The notes beneath the pieces were generated by a model. That model was given only the letters and a program-made list of their open reading frames with translations, made no database searches and was not told where the DNA came from. This document shows, one piece after another, positions 1-9,156 of a stretch of DNA of 64,000 bases. Each line of letters opens with the position of its first letter. The first letter of the stretch is position 1. Position numbers and translations under genes: made by a program. Source of the stretch: Nonomuraea jabiensis (lineage in GTDB: Bacteria > Actinomycetota > Actinomycetes > Streptosporangiales > Streptosporangiaceae); the NCBI RefSeq assembly GCF_014204795.1, contig NZ_JACHMB010000001.1, positions 4,402,001 to 4,466,000 on the forward strand. Direction: 5' to 3'.

Positions 1-1
1 G

Positions 2-307
2 GAGAACTCCCTGCGCCACGGCGGCGGCGACGTCACCGTCACGTCCACCAGCGGCGACAACTACGTGGTGATCGAGGTCGCGGACGAGGGGCCGGGCATC
101 GCCGACGAGATCGCCCCCAAGATCTTCGAGCGGAACGTCAGCGGCGGCGGAGGCACCGGCCTTGGGCTGACGCTCGCCCGCGCGCTGGCCGCGGCCGACG
201 GCGGCAGGCTCGAGCTGGTACGGCGCCGCCCGGCGACGTTCGCCATCTTCCTGCGCCCCGCCGAGGACGACGGGGCGCGGACCCGGGTGGTCAGCGGTCC
301 TGCTTGA
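2..307 (+). CDS. Sensor histidine kinase, C-terminal ATPase end (5' truncated by window)
   Basis: About 100 residues of the catalytic ATP-binding domain of a two-component sensor histidine kinase are visible, reading from base 2 in frame to a TGA at 305-307. The N box (ENSLRHG) is at the very start, followed by a G1 box (DEGPGI) and a glycine-rich G2 region (GTGLGLTLARAL). The dimerisation/phosphoacceptor and sensor parts lie upstream of the window, so the signal and the cognate response regulator cannot be named. The last 17 bases overlap the convergent GtrA gene. The kinase assignment is secure from the ordered boxes; the subfamily is not determined. Confidence 0.9.
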   Translation, partial: ENSLRHGGGDVTVTSTSGDNYVVIEVADEGPGIADEIAPKIFERNVSGGGGTGLGLTLARALAAADGGRLELVRRRPATFAIFLRPAEDDGARTRVVSGPA

Positions 308-812
308 CCCCGGTCTCGGGCAGCTCCATCGGGATGGGCTCGGTGGCCTCCAGGAACACCCACTTCTTGTACGACCAGTAGCGGAACAAGGTGCCGAGCC
401 CGACGCCCACGATGTTGGCGATGTTGACGCTGAGCGCGTCGTGCCGGTCGAGCGTGTAGGTGGTGAAGCCGATCGTCAGCATGCCGAACAGCAGCGCGAT
501 GCCGTTGAGCAGGAAGAACAGGAAGTATTCGCGTCCCAGGCCGCTCTGGTCGCGGTCCCGGAACGTCCAGAATCGGTTGCCGATGTAGGCGAAGGTCGTG
601 GAGATCGTCGTCGCCACGACCTTGGACGTCAGCGGCCCGAATCCCAGCACCACGTTGCAGAGGTTGAGGAGGCCGAAGTCGATCAGGAAGGCGACGGCCC
701 CGATGCTGCCGAACTTGGCCAGCTCGTGCACAAGGGAGGAGAACCGCTCGTAGAGGCGCTTTACGAAGTCCACGTCTCCGCTCGGTCCCTTCCTTCGACG
801 AGCCTGACTCAC
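291..812 (-). CDS. GtrA family membrane protein
   Basis: The 173-residue product has four predicted membrane segments (roughly residues 34-52, 60-77, 96-114 and 124-142) with a Lys/Arg-rich N-terminus, matching the small GtrA/DPMS-type proteins. These are thought to help move polyprenyl-phosphate-linked sugars across the membrane for cell-surface glycosylation. The motif around residues 96-103 (YIGNRFWTF) and the end motif (FRYWSYKKWVF) are typical of the family. The start is GTG at 812. The gene is divergent from purK and convergent with the kinase, overlapping its end by 17 nt. A GtrA gene next to purK is also found in mycobacteria (recalled synteny). The exact lipid-sugar substrate is unknown. 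Confidence 0.85.
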   Translation of the reverse strand: MSQARRRKGPSGDVDFVKRLYERFSSLVHELAKFGSIGAVAFLIDFGLLNLCNVVLGFGPLTSKVVATTISTTFAYIGNRFWTFRDRDQSGLGREYFLFFLLNGIALLFGMLTIGFTTYTLDRHDALSVNIANIVGVGLGTLFRYWSYKKWVFLEATEPIPMELPETGVKQDR

Positions 813-1067
813 CTCAGCGTACCGGCCGCCATGGAGGGCCGACGTCAGGCTGGTGAACTTACCACTTAGAAATATCGTCCTATGCCCGGCATTTACGACA
901 GTTGGGCATTACGCTGCCTTGCACATCGCCCGCGCACATCGCCCGCGACCCGGCATGAGCGGGCGCAGCAGAGCCGCTGGGCGGTCGTGCCTGCGAAGGC
1001 GACCCGGAACGGCCGCCCAGCCCGGGGCGTCCGGGAAAGTCGTTCCGTCCCGGTAAGCTCACCTGGC

Positions 1068-2216
1068 GTGAGTTCCTACAGCCCCATCGGGCCGGTCGTC
1101 GGCATCGTCGGCGCAGGCCAGCTGGCCAGGATGTCGCAGCCGCCGGCCATCGCGCTCGGCATCGAGCTGCGGGTGCTGGCCAACACGCCGGAGGAGAGCG
1201 CCGCACGCGTGATCGTCGACACGCGCGTCGGAGACTACCGCGATCTGGACGATCTACGCGAGTTCGCCAAGGGCTGCGCCGCGATCACCTTCGACCACGA
1301 ACACGTGCCCACCGAGCACATCCGGGCCCTGGCCGAGGCCGGCCACGCCGTGCATCCCGGGGCCGACGCCCTCGTGCACGCCCAGGACAAGGCCGTCATG
1401 CGCGAGCGGCTGAGCGCGATCGGCGTGCCGTGCCCGGCATGGGCGCGCGTGTCCTCGCCCGAAGAGGCCACCCGCTTCGCGGAGCAGCACGGCTGGCCGA
1501 TGGTCCTGAAGTCGGTGCGCGGCGGCTACGACGGCCGCGGCGTGTGGGTGTGCCGGTCGGCCGAGGACGTCGCGGAGGCGTTCGCGACCGGGGTCGAGCT
1601 GCTGGCCGAGGCGTTCGTGCCGTTCGAGCGGGAGCTGGCGGTGCTGGTCGCCCGCTCGCCGCACGGGCAGGGCGTCAGCTACCCGGTCGTGGAGACCGTG
1701 CAGCAGGACGGCATCTGCGTGGAGGTCATCGCGCCCGCTCCCGGGCTGGACCCCGAATACTCCGCGCAGGCGCAGCGCATCGGCCTGAAGATCGCCCACG
1801 AGCTCGGCGTGACCGGGCTGCTCGCGGTCGAGCTCTTCGACACGCCGAACGGGCTCGTGGTCAACGAGCTGGCCATGCGCCCGCACAACAGCGGCCACTG
1901 GACCATCGAGGGCTCGACGACGTCGCAGTTCGAGCAGCATCTGAGGGCGGTGCTGGACCTGCCGCTCGGCTCGCCCAAGATGACCGCCCAGGTCGTCGTC
2001 ATGGCCAACCTGCTCGGTGGCGAGGAGCCCGACCTGTTCAAGCGCTACGAGCACGTGCTGGCCCACGATCCGGGCATCAAGCTGCACTTCTACGGCAAGG
2101 AGGTGCGCCCCGGCCGCAAGATCGGCCACGTGACGGCCCTCGGCTCCAACCTCGACGAGGTGCGTGCCCGCGCCCGCCACGCCGCCGTCTACCTCACCAC
2201 CGGGGAGTACACGTGA
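1068..2216 (+). CDS. purK: N5-carboxyaminoimidazole ribonucleotide synthase (PurK)
   Basis: This is the ATP-grasp enzyme that carboxylates AIR to N5-CAIR with ATP and bicarbonate in purine synthesis. An N-terminal glycine-rich GIVGAGQLARM motif (about residues 12-22) is followed by the ATP-grasp core and the RPHNSGHWT signature near residue 270. The open frame extends upstream to 882, but that extension is Arg-rich and non-conserved. GTG at 1068 gives 382 residues, the usual PurK length. No strong Shine-Dalgarno is visible at this start. The stop overlaps purE by four bases, so the two consecutive enzymes are translationally coupled. Confidence 0.93.
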   Translation: MSSYSPIGPVVGIVGAGQLARMSQPPAIALGIELRVLANTPEESAARVIVDTRVGDYRDLDDLREFAKGCAAITFDHEHVPTEHIRALAEAGHAVHPGADALVHAQDKAVMRERLSAIGVPCPAWARVSSPEEATRFAEQHGWPMVLKSVRGGYDGRGVWVCRSAEDVAEAFATGVELLAEAFVPFERELAVLVARSPHGQGVSYPVVETVQQDGICVEVIAPAPGLDPEYSAQAQRIGLKIAHELGVTGLLAVELFDTPNGLVVNELAMRPHNSGHWTIEGSTTSQFEQHLRAVLDLPLGSPKMTAQVVVMANLLGGEEPDLFKRYEHVLAHDPGIKLHFYGKEVRPGRKIGHVTALGSNLDEVRARARHAAVYLTTGEYT

Positions 2217-2713
2217 CCGTAGGAATCGTCATGGGCAGCGACTCCGACTGGCCGGTGATGAAGGCCGCCGCGGAGGCGGTCGCCGAGTTCGGCGTGCCCT
2301 TCGAAGCGGACGTGGTCTCGGCGCACCGCATGCCGACCGAGATGATCGACTACGGCCGCCAGGCCGCCTCCCGGGGCCTCCAGGTGATCATCGCCGGGGC
2401 CGGGGGAGCCGCGCACCTGCCCGGCATGCTGGCCTCCGTCACGCCGCTGCCGGTGATCGGGGTGCCGGTGCCGCTGAAGTACCTCGACGGGATGGACTCG
2501 CTGCTGTCGATCGTCCAGATGCCCGCCGGGGTGCCGGTGGCGACGGTGGCGGTCGGCGGGGCCCGCAACGCGGGGCTGCTGGCCGTACGCATCCTCGGCG
2601 CGTCCGACCCCGGGCTGCGGGAGCGGATGGAGGAGTTCCAGGCGCGGCTGAAGGAGCAGGCGTACGCCAAGGGCGAGAAGCTCCGCGCGGAGGCCGCGAA
2701 CCTGGGGTCGTGA
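2213..2713 (+). CDS. purE: N5-carboxyaminoimidazole ribonucleotide mutase (PurE, class I)
   Basis: The 166-residue product isomerises N5-CAIR to CAIR, directly following PurK. The class I signatures are visible: GIVMGSDSDWPVM at the N-terminus (phosphate-binding loop), SAHRMP near residue 43 and GGAAHLPGM near residue 72. The GTG start at 2213 lies inside the purK stop (GTGA), which fixes it against a much longer shadow frame upstream. The length and the pairing with purK are canonical for bacteria using the two-step AIR carboxylation route. Confidence 0.95.
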   Translation: MTVGIVMGSDSDWPVMKAAAEAVAEFGVPFEADVVSAHRMPTEMIDYGRQAASRGLQVIIAGAGGAAHLPGMLASVTPLPVIGVPVPLKYLDGMDSLLSIVQMPAGVPVATVAVGGARNAGLLAVRILGASDPGLRERMEEFQARLKEQAYAKGEKLRAEAANLGS

Positions 2714-2777
2714 TGGGGGTGCGCCTACGGCGGCCGGGGGCTGTCGTAGGCGGGGGATCGGTCCGTCAGGGGTGGCG

Positions 2778-4091
2778 TCAGGGGCGGCCGAGGGCGCGGT
2801 AGTGCCATCCGGCGGACCGCCACGTCTCGGCATTCAGGGCGTTACGCCCGTCCACGATGCGCCGGGTCGCCACCACGGCCCCCAGCTCCTCGGGATCGAG
2901 CTCCACGAACTCCTGCCACTCGGTGAGCAGCAGCACCACGTGCGCTCCCCGCACCGCGTCCAGGGCTGATTCGCCGTAGTTCAGCTCGGGGTGAGCCTTG
3001 CGGGCGTTCACGAGGGCGATGGGGTCGTACACGGTGACCTGCCCGCCCTGGTGGCCGATGGTCACAGCGACGTCCAGCGCGGGGGAGTCGCGAATGTCGT
3101 CCGAGTTCGGCTTGAACGCGGCGCCCAGCACGCCCACGGTGCACCCGTGGAACGAGCCGCCGGCCAGCTCTCTGGCCAGGTCGACCATGCGGGCGCGCCG
3201 CCGCATGTTGATGGCGTCCACCTCGCGCAGGAACGTCAGCGCCTGGTCCGCGCCCAGCTCCCCGGCCCGCGCCATGAACGCCCTGATGTCCTTGGGCAGG
3301 CAGCCGCCGCCGAACCCGAGGCCCGCGTTCAGGAACCGCCCGCCGATCCGGTCGTCGTACGACAGCGCCTCCGACAGCTGCTTGACGTCGGCGTGCGCGG
3401 CCTCGCAGACCTCGGCCATCGCGTTGATGAAGGAGATCTTGGTGGCCAGGAACGCGTTCGCGGCCGTCTTGACCAGCTCGGACGTGGCGAAATCGGTCAC
3501 CACGAACGGAACCTCGCCCAGCGGCTCGTACACCTCGCGCAGCACCTTCTCGGCTCGCTCGGTGCGAACGCCGACCACGATGCGATCCGGGTGCAAGGTG
3601 TCCTGGACCGCGTACCCCTCCCGCAGGAACTCGGGGTTCCAGGCCAGCTCGGCCTGCCCGCCGGCGGGCGCGAGGCGGGCGAGCTTGTCCGCGAGCCGCT
3701 CGGCGGTGCCGACGGGCACGGTGGACTTGCCCACGACCAGGCACTGGCGGTCGAGGAACGGGGCGAGGGACTCGATCGCATTGTCCATGTAAGAGACGTC
3801 CGCGGCATATTCGCCGCGTTTCTGGGGAGTGCCAACGCAGACGAAGTGCACGTCGCCGAAGGCGGCGGCCTCCTCGTAGGAGGTGGTGAAGCGCAGGCGG
3901 CCGGATTCGAGCCCACGGCGGAGCACGGGCTCGAGCCCGGGCTCGTGGATCGGGAGCTCCCCTTGGTTGAGACTGCGGATCTTGTCGGCGTCGATATCAA
4001 GGCCCAGGACGTCGAATCCGAGATCAGCCATGCACGCCGCATGGGTGATGCCCAGGTATCCGGTCCCGATCACCGTGAGGCGATATGGCAC
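2778..4091 (-). CDS. UDP-glucose 6-dehydrogenase
   Basis: This is a 437-residue NAD-dependent UDP-sugar dehydrogenase that oxidises UDP-glucose to UDP-glucuronate for cell-surface polysaccharides. The N-terminal Rossmann motif (VIGTGYLG, residues 7-14), the central domain, and the catalytic cysteine C264 in GFGGGCLPKD are all present, followed by a second Rossmann-like domain (GAAFKPNSDDIRDSPA). The start is GTG at 4091, preceded by AAAGGAG. It is divergent from the acyl-CoA dehydrogenase. A UDP-mannose or UDP-N-acetylmannosamine dehydrogenase cannot be excluded, but the overall pattern fits the Ugd/TuaD type best. Its product would suit the glycopolymer locus downstream. Confidence 0.9.
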   Translation of the reverse strand: MPYRLTVIGTGYLGITHAACMADLGFDVLGLDIDADKIRSLNQGELPIHEPGLEPVLRRGLESGRLRFTTSYEEAAAFGDVHFVCVGTPQKRGEYAADVSYMDNAIESLAPFLDRQCLVVGKSTVPVGTAERLADKLARLAPAGGQAELAWNPEFLREGYAVQDTLHPDRIVVGVRTERAEKVLREVYEPLGEVPFVVTDFATSELVKTAANAFLATKISFINAMAEVCEAAHADVKQLSEALSYDDRIGGRFLNAGLGFGGGCLPKDIRAFMARAGELGADQALTFLREVDAINMRRRARMVDLARELAGGSFHGCTVGVLGAAFKPNSDDIRDSPALDVAVTIGHQGGQVTVYDPIALVNARKAHPELNYGESALDAVRGAHVVLLLTEWQEFVELDPEELGAVVATRRIVDGRNALNAETWRSAGWHYRALGRP

Positions 4092-4216
4092 GAGTGAGCT
4101 CCTTTCGATCGCGCAGGCATGTTACCGGCCCTAGCTACCTCGTACGTGCCACCTGCACCTCCTCGCAAACCGTACCGACTAGTAACAAGAAGGTCGGACC
4201 TCCTAATATCTGACAC

Positions 4217-5380
4217 ATGAGCTTCCCCCTCTACGCCCCCGCCGAAGAGCACGACATGCTCAGGGAGACGGTCCGGGCCCTGGCCGACGAGAAGATCGCC
4301 CCGCAGGCGGCCGCCGCGGACGAGACCGAGGAGTTCCCCTGGGAGGTCTACAAGGCGCTCGTGGCGGCCGACTTCCACGCCGTGCACATTCCCGAGCAGT
4401 TCGGGGGTGCCGGGGCGGACGCGCTGGCCACGGTGATCGTCATCGAGGAGGTGGCGCGGGCGTGCGCCTCGTCCTCGCTGATCCCGGCCGTCAACAAGCT
4501 CGGCACGGTGCCGCTGCTGCTGTCGGCGTCGCAGGAGCTGAACGCGCGCTACCTGCCGGCGGTGGCCAGGGGCGAGGCCATGTTCTCGTACGCGCTGAGC
4601 GAGCCGGAGGCGGGCTCGGACGCGGCGTCGATGAAGACGCGGGCGGTCCGGGACGGCGACGACTACGTCCTCAACGGCACCAAGATGTGGATCACCAACG
4701 CCGGCGTGTCGGAGTACTACACCGTGATGGCGGTCACGGACCCGTCGGCCGGCGCGCGTGGCATCTCGGCCTTCGTGGTCGAGAAGTCCGATGAGGGCGT
4801 CTCCTTCGGTCCCAAGGAGAAGAAGCTCGGCATCAAGGGCTCGCCCACCCGCCAGGTGATCCTGCAGGACGTCCGCGTCCCGGCCTGGCGCATGATCGGC
4901 GCGCCGGGCACCGGCTTCAAGACCGCCCTGGCCACCCTCGACCACACCCGCGTCACCATCGCCGCCCAGGCCCTCGGCATCGCCCAGGGCGCCCTCGACT
5001 ACGCGATCGGCTACGTCAAGGAGCGCCGCCAGTTCGGCCGCCCGATCGCCGACTTCCAGGGCCTGCAGTTCATGATCGCCGACATGGCCATGAAGCTGGA
5101 GGCGGCCCGGCAGCTCACGTACCACGCGGCCGCGAAGTCGGAGCGCGCCATGAACGGCGAGCCCCAGAAGGACCTGACCTTCCTGTCCAGCGCGGCGAAG
5201 TGCGCGGCCTCGGACGCGGCCATGGAGATCACCACGGACGCGGTGCAACTGCTGGGCGGCTACGGCTACACCAAGGACTTCCCGGTGGAGCGGATGATGC
5301 GCGACGCCAAGATCACCCAGATCTACGAGGGCACCAACCAGATCCAGCGCCTGGTCATGGCCCGCCGACTCCTCAAGTAA
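4217..5380 (+). CDS. Acyl-CoA dehydrogenase (FadE25-like)
   Basis: The product is a 387-residue FAD-dependent acyl-CoA dehydrogenase that introduces the alpha-beta double bond in acyl-CoA. Family signatures include YALSEPEAGSDA near residue 127, the middle-domain KMWITNA segment, and the C-terminal QIYEGTNQIQR carrying the expected catalytic glutamate. The C-terminal helical domain (QFGRPIADFQGLQF) is intact. In mycobacteria the gene fadE25 lies next to purE, so this is probably the positional ortholog (recalled synteny). Chain-length or branched-chain preference cannot be read from the sequence. Confidence 0.92.
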   Translation: MSFPLYAPAEEHDMLRETVRALADEKIAPQAAAADETEEFPWEVYKALVAADFHAVHIPEQFGGAGADALATVIVIEEVARACASSSLIPAVNKLGTVPLLLSASQELNARYLPAVARGEAMFSYALSEPEAGSDAASMKTRAVRDGDDYVLNGTKMWITNAGVSEYYTVMAVTDPSAGARGISAFVVEKSDEGVSFGPKEKKLGIKGSPTRQVILQDVRVPAWRMIGAPGTGFKTALATLDHTRVTIAAQALGIAQGALDYAIGYVKERRQFGRPIADFQGLQFMIADMAMKLEAARQLTYHAAAKSERAMNGEPQKDLTFLSSAAKCAASDAAMEITTDAVQLLGGYGYTKDFPVERMMRDAKITQIYEGTNQIQRLVMARRLLK

Positions 5381-5389
5381 CGGCTGGGC

Positions 5390-5944
5390 TCAGTCCTTCG
5401 CCGTGGGGGCGACGTCGAACCGTACCTCGACCTCGTCGCTCAGCTTGAGCGCGCCGAACAGCGCCGAGTACGGTCGGATCCCCCACCGGGACTGCACGAT
5501 CGTCGCCGAGCCCCGGACGCGGTCGGCGGCGAACAGGCCCTGGACCGTCACCAGCCGGGTCATTCCGACGATGGTGAGGTCGCCCTCGATGTGGAACGAC
5601 TCCGCGGTCCCGTCGACCCGTGACGAGCGGAAGGTGATCGCCGGATATCGGCCGGTGTGCAGGATCTTCTCCCGGATGGTTCGCTCGATCTCCTCGCGGT
5701 CGGAGTCCGTGAGCGGCTTGACGCCGCCGGTCCCCGTCCGGACTTCGAGCGAACGCGCGTCGACCTCGACGGTCAGCGAGGAGTTGGCCGGGGCGGCGGT
5801 GTCGATGGTGGCCTCGCCGCTCCAGCGCGTGACCTCGATGGTGAGATCGTGGCCGGCCTTGGCGCCCAGTCCGGTGCGGGTCGTGTGGACGAGGAGCCGG
5901 CCGGAATCGGGTCCGAATGTGTAGCTACCAGCGGTAATGCTCAC
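5390..5944 (-). CDS. YceI family protein
   Basis: This 184-residue protein matches the YceI lipocalin-like beta-barrel family, whose members bind polyisoprenoid or amide-type lipids. Visible hallmarks are the N-terminal TFGPDSGRLLVHTTRTGLGAK segment, the central ITFRSSRVDG strand and the later DLTIVGMTRLVTV strand pair, ending in a WGI..YSALFGALKLSDEVEV segment. No signal peptide is seen, so a cytoplasmic location is likely in this organism. It converges with the acyl-CoA dehydrogenase with only 9 nt between the stops. The precise ligand is unknown. Confidence 0.85.
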   Translation of the reverse strand: MSITAGSYTFGPDSGRLLVHTTRTGLGAKAGHDLTIEVTRWSGEATIDTAAPANSSLTVEVDARSLEVRTGTGGVKPLTDSDREEIERTIREKILHTGRYPAITFRSSRVDGTAESFHIEGDLTIVGMTRLVTVQGLFAADRVRGSATIVQSRWGIRPYSALFGALKLSDEVEVRFDVAPTAKD

Positions 5945-5997
5945 CCTGCCAGGCTAGCTCGCCCCGCGTGACCGCCTTCTGACCGCGGGGGCGTGTC

Positions 5998-6447
5998 CTA
6001 CGGGCAGGTGGTGGAGATGCCGCCGCGGCCCCAGGCGCAGCCGTCGATCTTCTTGAGGTCGCTGCCCCGGTAGAGGCCGGCCGTGTCCCCGTCGTTGTTC
6101 CAGACGTACCACTTGCGGCCCCAGTACAGGGTGGTCGAGGTGTCGGTCCCCTGGCCCGAGCGTACGGTCACTGATTTGCCGGGCTTGAGGGTGAAGCTGG
6201 GGAATCGGTATTTGTAGCCGGTCTCGTCCCGCAGGATCCAGTTCTGGAGCTGGATGCCTCGCGTGGTCATGTTGCGCAGCACCGCGTATTCGCCGTTGAG
6301 CGAGACGTTGCCGCCCCGGTCGGAGCCTGGCGAGTCGTAATAGACCTTGACGATCTGCACGACCGGGCCGGCGGCCTGGGCGGGCGTACCGGCTGACGGC
6401 AGGACCGCGGCCGCGACGCCGATCGCCGCGAGGAGACGCTTGAGCAC
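5998..6447 (-). CDS. Secreted lamin-tail (LTD) domain protein
   Basis: The 149-residue product begins with a signal peptide (VLKRLLAAIGVAAAV... ending PAQA) and is followed by one lamin-tail-like beta-sandwich. The pattern NGEYAVLRNMTTRGIQLQNWILRDE, then FPSFTLKPGKSVTV and a terminal LYWGR..YVWNNDGDTAGL block, is characteristic of extracellular LTD domains. I chose GTG at 6447 because AGGGAG sits about six bases upstream; the longer open frame to 6534 lacks such support and would put 29 residues before the signal peptide. Two cysteines near the C-terminus (CAWG and TTCP) could form a disulphide. Its role is unknown. Confidence 0.8.
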   Translation of the reverse strand: MLKRLLAAIGVAAAVLPSAGTPAQAAGPVVQIVKVYYDSPGSDRGGNVSLNGEYAVLRNMTTRGIQLQNWILRDETGYKYRFPSFTLKPGKSVTVRSGQGTDTSTTLYWGRKWYVWNNDGDTAGLYRGSDLKKIDGCAWGRGGISTTCP

Positions 6448-6654
6448 TGCGGGCTCCCTAGGGCTGGAGATGGAACGTGACATCAGTGGGACGGCTGCTG
6501 CGACCGCCGGGTTGGCGATCACCGGTGTCCGCATCCGGCTATCTCGCGGAGGTCCCGCCTGCCTCTATGTCACCATGCGCCACCATTTGCACACTCTTGG
6601 GAGATCAACTACGGTCCCTGACTACTGTCAACCGCGCATGTGTGGAGTGATCAA

Positions 6655-7341
6655 GTGAAGAACCGTAGAGCGGGGACCGGCGTCGCCCTCACCGCAGCCG
6701 TGGCCGTGGGCGTCCTGGGCCTCGCCGCCGCGTCGCCGGCCTACGCGTCCCCCGGCACCCCGACTCCCACCCCTTCCCCCTCCTCCACCGTCGCCGCGAC
6801 GCCCAAAGGGCTCTTCACGCCCCTGAAGTACCAGCTCGACCTCAAGGGCCAGCGCCAGGAGACCAACTACTTCTGCGTCCCCGCCTCGTCGTCGATGAGC
6901 CTGTCGACCTTCGGCGTCAACGTCAGCCAGTCGACCCTCGCCAAGAAGATGAAGACCACGGCCTCCGGCGGTACCAAGGGCGTGAACGCGCTGCCGGTGG
7001 TCAACGCCTACCTCAAGTCGCGCGGCTACAAGGTCACGAGCCCCACCGACGCGGACGGCAACGCGGTCGTGCTCATGAACCGGGTCTCGGGCAACATCGG
7101 CGACCTGCGCCGGGCGCCGGTGCTCGCGGTGTGGATGGAGCAGCTGCCCTGGAACAAGGGCAAGATCAAGGGCACCAGGGTCGGGCACGCCATCATCGCC
7201 TACGGTTACGACAAGACGGCGGGCACCATCACCGTGTACGACCCGTGGAAGCCGACCGGCGGCACCCACACCATCAAGACCTCCGTCCTGGCCGGCATCC
7301 TCCAGCCGGGCGGCAACATGTACTACATCTCCAAGCTCTGA
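6655..7341 (+). CDS. Secreted C39-like (papain-fold) cysteine peptidase
   Basis: A signal peptide (about residues 1-30, ending AYA) and a short Pro/Thr/Ser linker lead into a C39-like peptidase domain. The candidate catalytic cysteine lies in NYFCVPASSSMSLS, the histidine in VGHAIIAYGYD and the aspartate in VYDPW, in the right order for a papain-like Cys-His-Asp set. GTG at 6655 is preferred, with GGAG eight bases upstream, over the ATG at 6640. The 228-residue enzyme is probably exported and may cleave extracellular proteins; no substrate is indicated by neighbours. Confidence 0.8.
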   Translation: MKNRRAGTGVALTAAVAVGVLGLAAASPAYASPGTPTPTPSPSSTVAATPKGLFTPLKYQLDLKGQRQETNYFCVPASSSMSLSTFGVNVSQSTLAKKMKTTASGGTKGVNALPVVNAYLKSRGYKVTSPTDADGNAVVLMNRVSGNIGDLRRAPVLAVWMEQLPWNKGKIKGTRVGHAIIAYGYDKTAGTITVYDPWKPTGGTHTIKTSVLAGILQPGGNMYYISKL

Positions 7342-7396
7342 GGCGAGGCCGCCCGGCCGTGCGCCCGGGGCCGGGAGTGGAAGGGGCAGGTACAGG

Positions 7397-7813
7397 ATGA
7401 GCGGGGAACCCTCGACCGGGATGCTGCATCACGTCGAGATCTGGGTGCCCGACCTGCCGCGGGCCGTCGCAAGCTGGCAGTGGCTGCTGGAGGCGCTCGG
7501 CTACACCCTCCACCAGGACTGGGAGCATGGCCGCAGCTGGCGGTTGGGGGCCACGTACCTGGTGCTGGAGCAGTCGCCCGCCCTGAGCGCCGGCCGGCAC
7601 GACCGCTGCCGCCCGGGGCTGAACCATCTGGCCTTCCACGTGGGAAGCCGCGCCGAAGTGGACGCGCTGGCCGAGCGGGCGCCCGCGAACGGCTGGACGC
7701 TGATGTTCCCCGATCGTCACCCGTACGCGGGCGGGGAGCGGCACTACGCGGCCTACCTGGAGGACGGCGACGGCTTCGAGGTCGAGCTGGTTGCCGGCGG
7801 TGGGGCTGTATGA
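7397..7813 (+). CDS. VOC (glyoxalase/bleomycin-resistance-like) protein
   Basis: This 138-residue protein contains a single vicinal-oxygen-chelate fold: the N-terminal LHHVEIWVPDLPRA strand-helix, the middle GLNHLAFHVG strand and the C-terminal AYLEDGDGFEVELV strand carry the usual metal-ligand positions (His11 or His12, a central His, and a late Glu). Such domains act as isomerases, dioxygenases or binding proteins for drugs. The gene is in tandem with its neighbours but is not overlapped, so no pathway can be assigned. Confidence 0.85.
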   Translation: MSGEPSTGMLHHVEIWVPDLPRAVASWQWLLEALGYTLHQDWEHGRSWRLGATYLVLEQSPALSAGRHDRCRPGLNHLAFHVGSRAEVDALAERAPANGWTLMFPDRHPYAGGERHYAAYLEDGDGFEVELVAGGGAV

Positions 7814-7934
7814 CCCGTGAATGGGCAGTTTGGGGTGACTTCACTGCCAGTTCATGCATATGTCAGACAACGACATTCGGTCGGTATAACGTCAGGTTTC
7901 GGTCTGATCCCTAACCGAAGACGGGTACGCAAAC

Positions 7935-9068
7935 ATGCGCAAAGTCCTGACGCTGGCCGTGGCCGCCACCGCATCGCTCGGCCTGCTCGCCGCCCCCGCC
8001 ACCGCCGACGACCGCCCCCGGGAGTTGCCGAACGAGATCTACGGCGGCGCCTGGACCGAGGGGCACGTCCAGGGGATCGCCATAGACGAGCGCAAGGGGT
8101 ACATGTACTTCTCCTTCACGAATGTCCTCGTCAAGACCGACCTCAAGGGCAACCCCGTGGGCTCGGTGACGGGCTTCACCGGGCACCTCGGCGATCTGGA
8201 CTTCAACGCCAAGGACGGCCGGGTGTACGGCTCCCTCGAGTACAAGGAGCAGGAGTCGTTCTACATCGCGATCTTCGACGTCGACCGCATCACCAGCATG
8301 GGCATGGACGCCCAGACCAGTGACGTCGTCAAGACGGTCTACCTCAAGGAGGTCGTGGCCGACTACGCCGCCGACATGAACGGCGACGGCAAGTTCGACG
8401 GCAACGTGGGCAACACCCCCGACCACCGCTACGGGTGCAGCGGCATCGACGGCGTCTCCTTCGGCCCCGAGTTCGGGAAGAAGCACGGCAGGCAGCTGCT
8501 GACCGTGGCGTACGGGATCTACTCCAACACCACCCGGACCGACAACGACTACCAGGTCCTGCTTCAGTACGACATCGAGCGGTGGAAGAAGTACGAGAAG
8601 CCGCTCACCGAGAGCGACCCGCACAAGAGCGGCCCCGAGCAGGTCAACGGCAAGTACTTCGCGTACACCGGCAACACCACCTACGGCGTGCAGAACCTCG
8701 AGTACGACGACTACACGGGCAACTGGATGATGGCCGTCTACAAGGGCAAGAAGCCGCAGTTCCCCAACTACTCCTTCTTCATGGTGGACGGCCGCGAGCG
8801 GCCCAGGGAAGGCGACATCGCCGGGCAGCCGCAGCCCGAGCGGGGCCGGCTGCTCACGCTGGCGCCGGGCGGGCTCCAGCACGAGGCCACCGGGGTCAGG
8901 GGCTGGGAGTTCGGCGGTGAGTACGGCCTGATCTCGCTCGGCGGGGGGCGCTACTACGTGTCCAAGTCCGGGACCGTCACGGAAGGCGGGGTCAGCAAGT
9001 ACACCGGCCACGCCCAGCTCTTCCGCTGGACGGGCCAGACGCCGACCCCGTTCGAGAAGGCCGGCTGA
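7935..9068 (+). CDS. Secreted beta-propeller-like protein of unknown function
   Basis: The 377-residue product has a clear signal peptide (MRKVLTLAVAATASLGLLAAPATA). The mature part has repeated short strand-turn elements (GIAIDERKGYMYFSF, HLGDLDFNAKDGRVYGSLEY, VQNLEYDDYTGNWMMAVYKG) that look like blades of a propeller. A DMNGDGKFDG stretch near residue 153 resembles a calcium-binding loop. No catalytic family is recognised. It sits among other exported proteins (5.4-10.8 kb) on its own spacing, with about 120 bases upstream that could hold a promoter. Confidence 0.75.
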   Translation: MRKVLTLAVAATASLGLLAAPATADDRPRELPNEIYGGAWTEGHVQGIAIDERKGYMYFSFTNVLVKTDLKGNPVGSVTGFTGHLGDLDFNAKDGRVYGSLEYKEQESFYIAIFDVDRITSMGMDAQTSDVVKTVYLKEVVADYAADMNGDGKFDGNVGNTPDHRYGCSGIDGVSFGPEFGKKHGRQLLTVAYGIYSNTTRTDNDYQVLLQYDIERWKKYEKPLTESDPHKSGPEQVNGKYFAYTGNTTYGVQNLEYDDYTGNWMMAVYKGKKPQFPNYSFFMVDGRERPREGDIAGQPQPERGRLLTLAPGGLQHEATGVRGWEFGGEYGLISLGGGRYYVSKSGTVTEGGVSKYTGHAQLFRWTGQTPTPFEKAG

Positions 9069-9156
9069 CCAGAGCTGCCAGCGGGTGGTCAGTTAATGCT
9101 GTTATGGTCGGTCCGCAATACCCACGAACTCGTAAGAAATCGTGCACAGGAGGGGC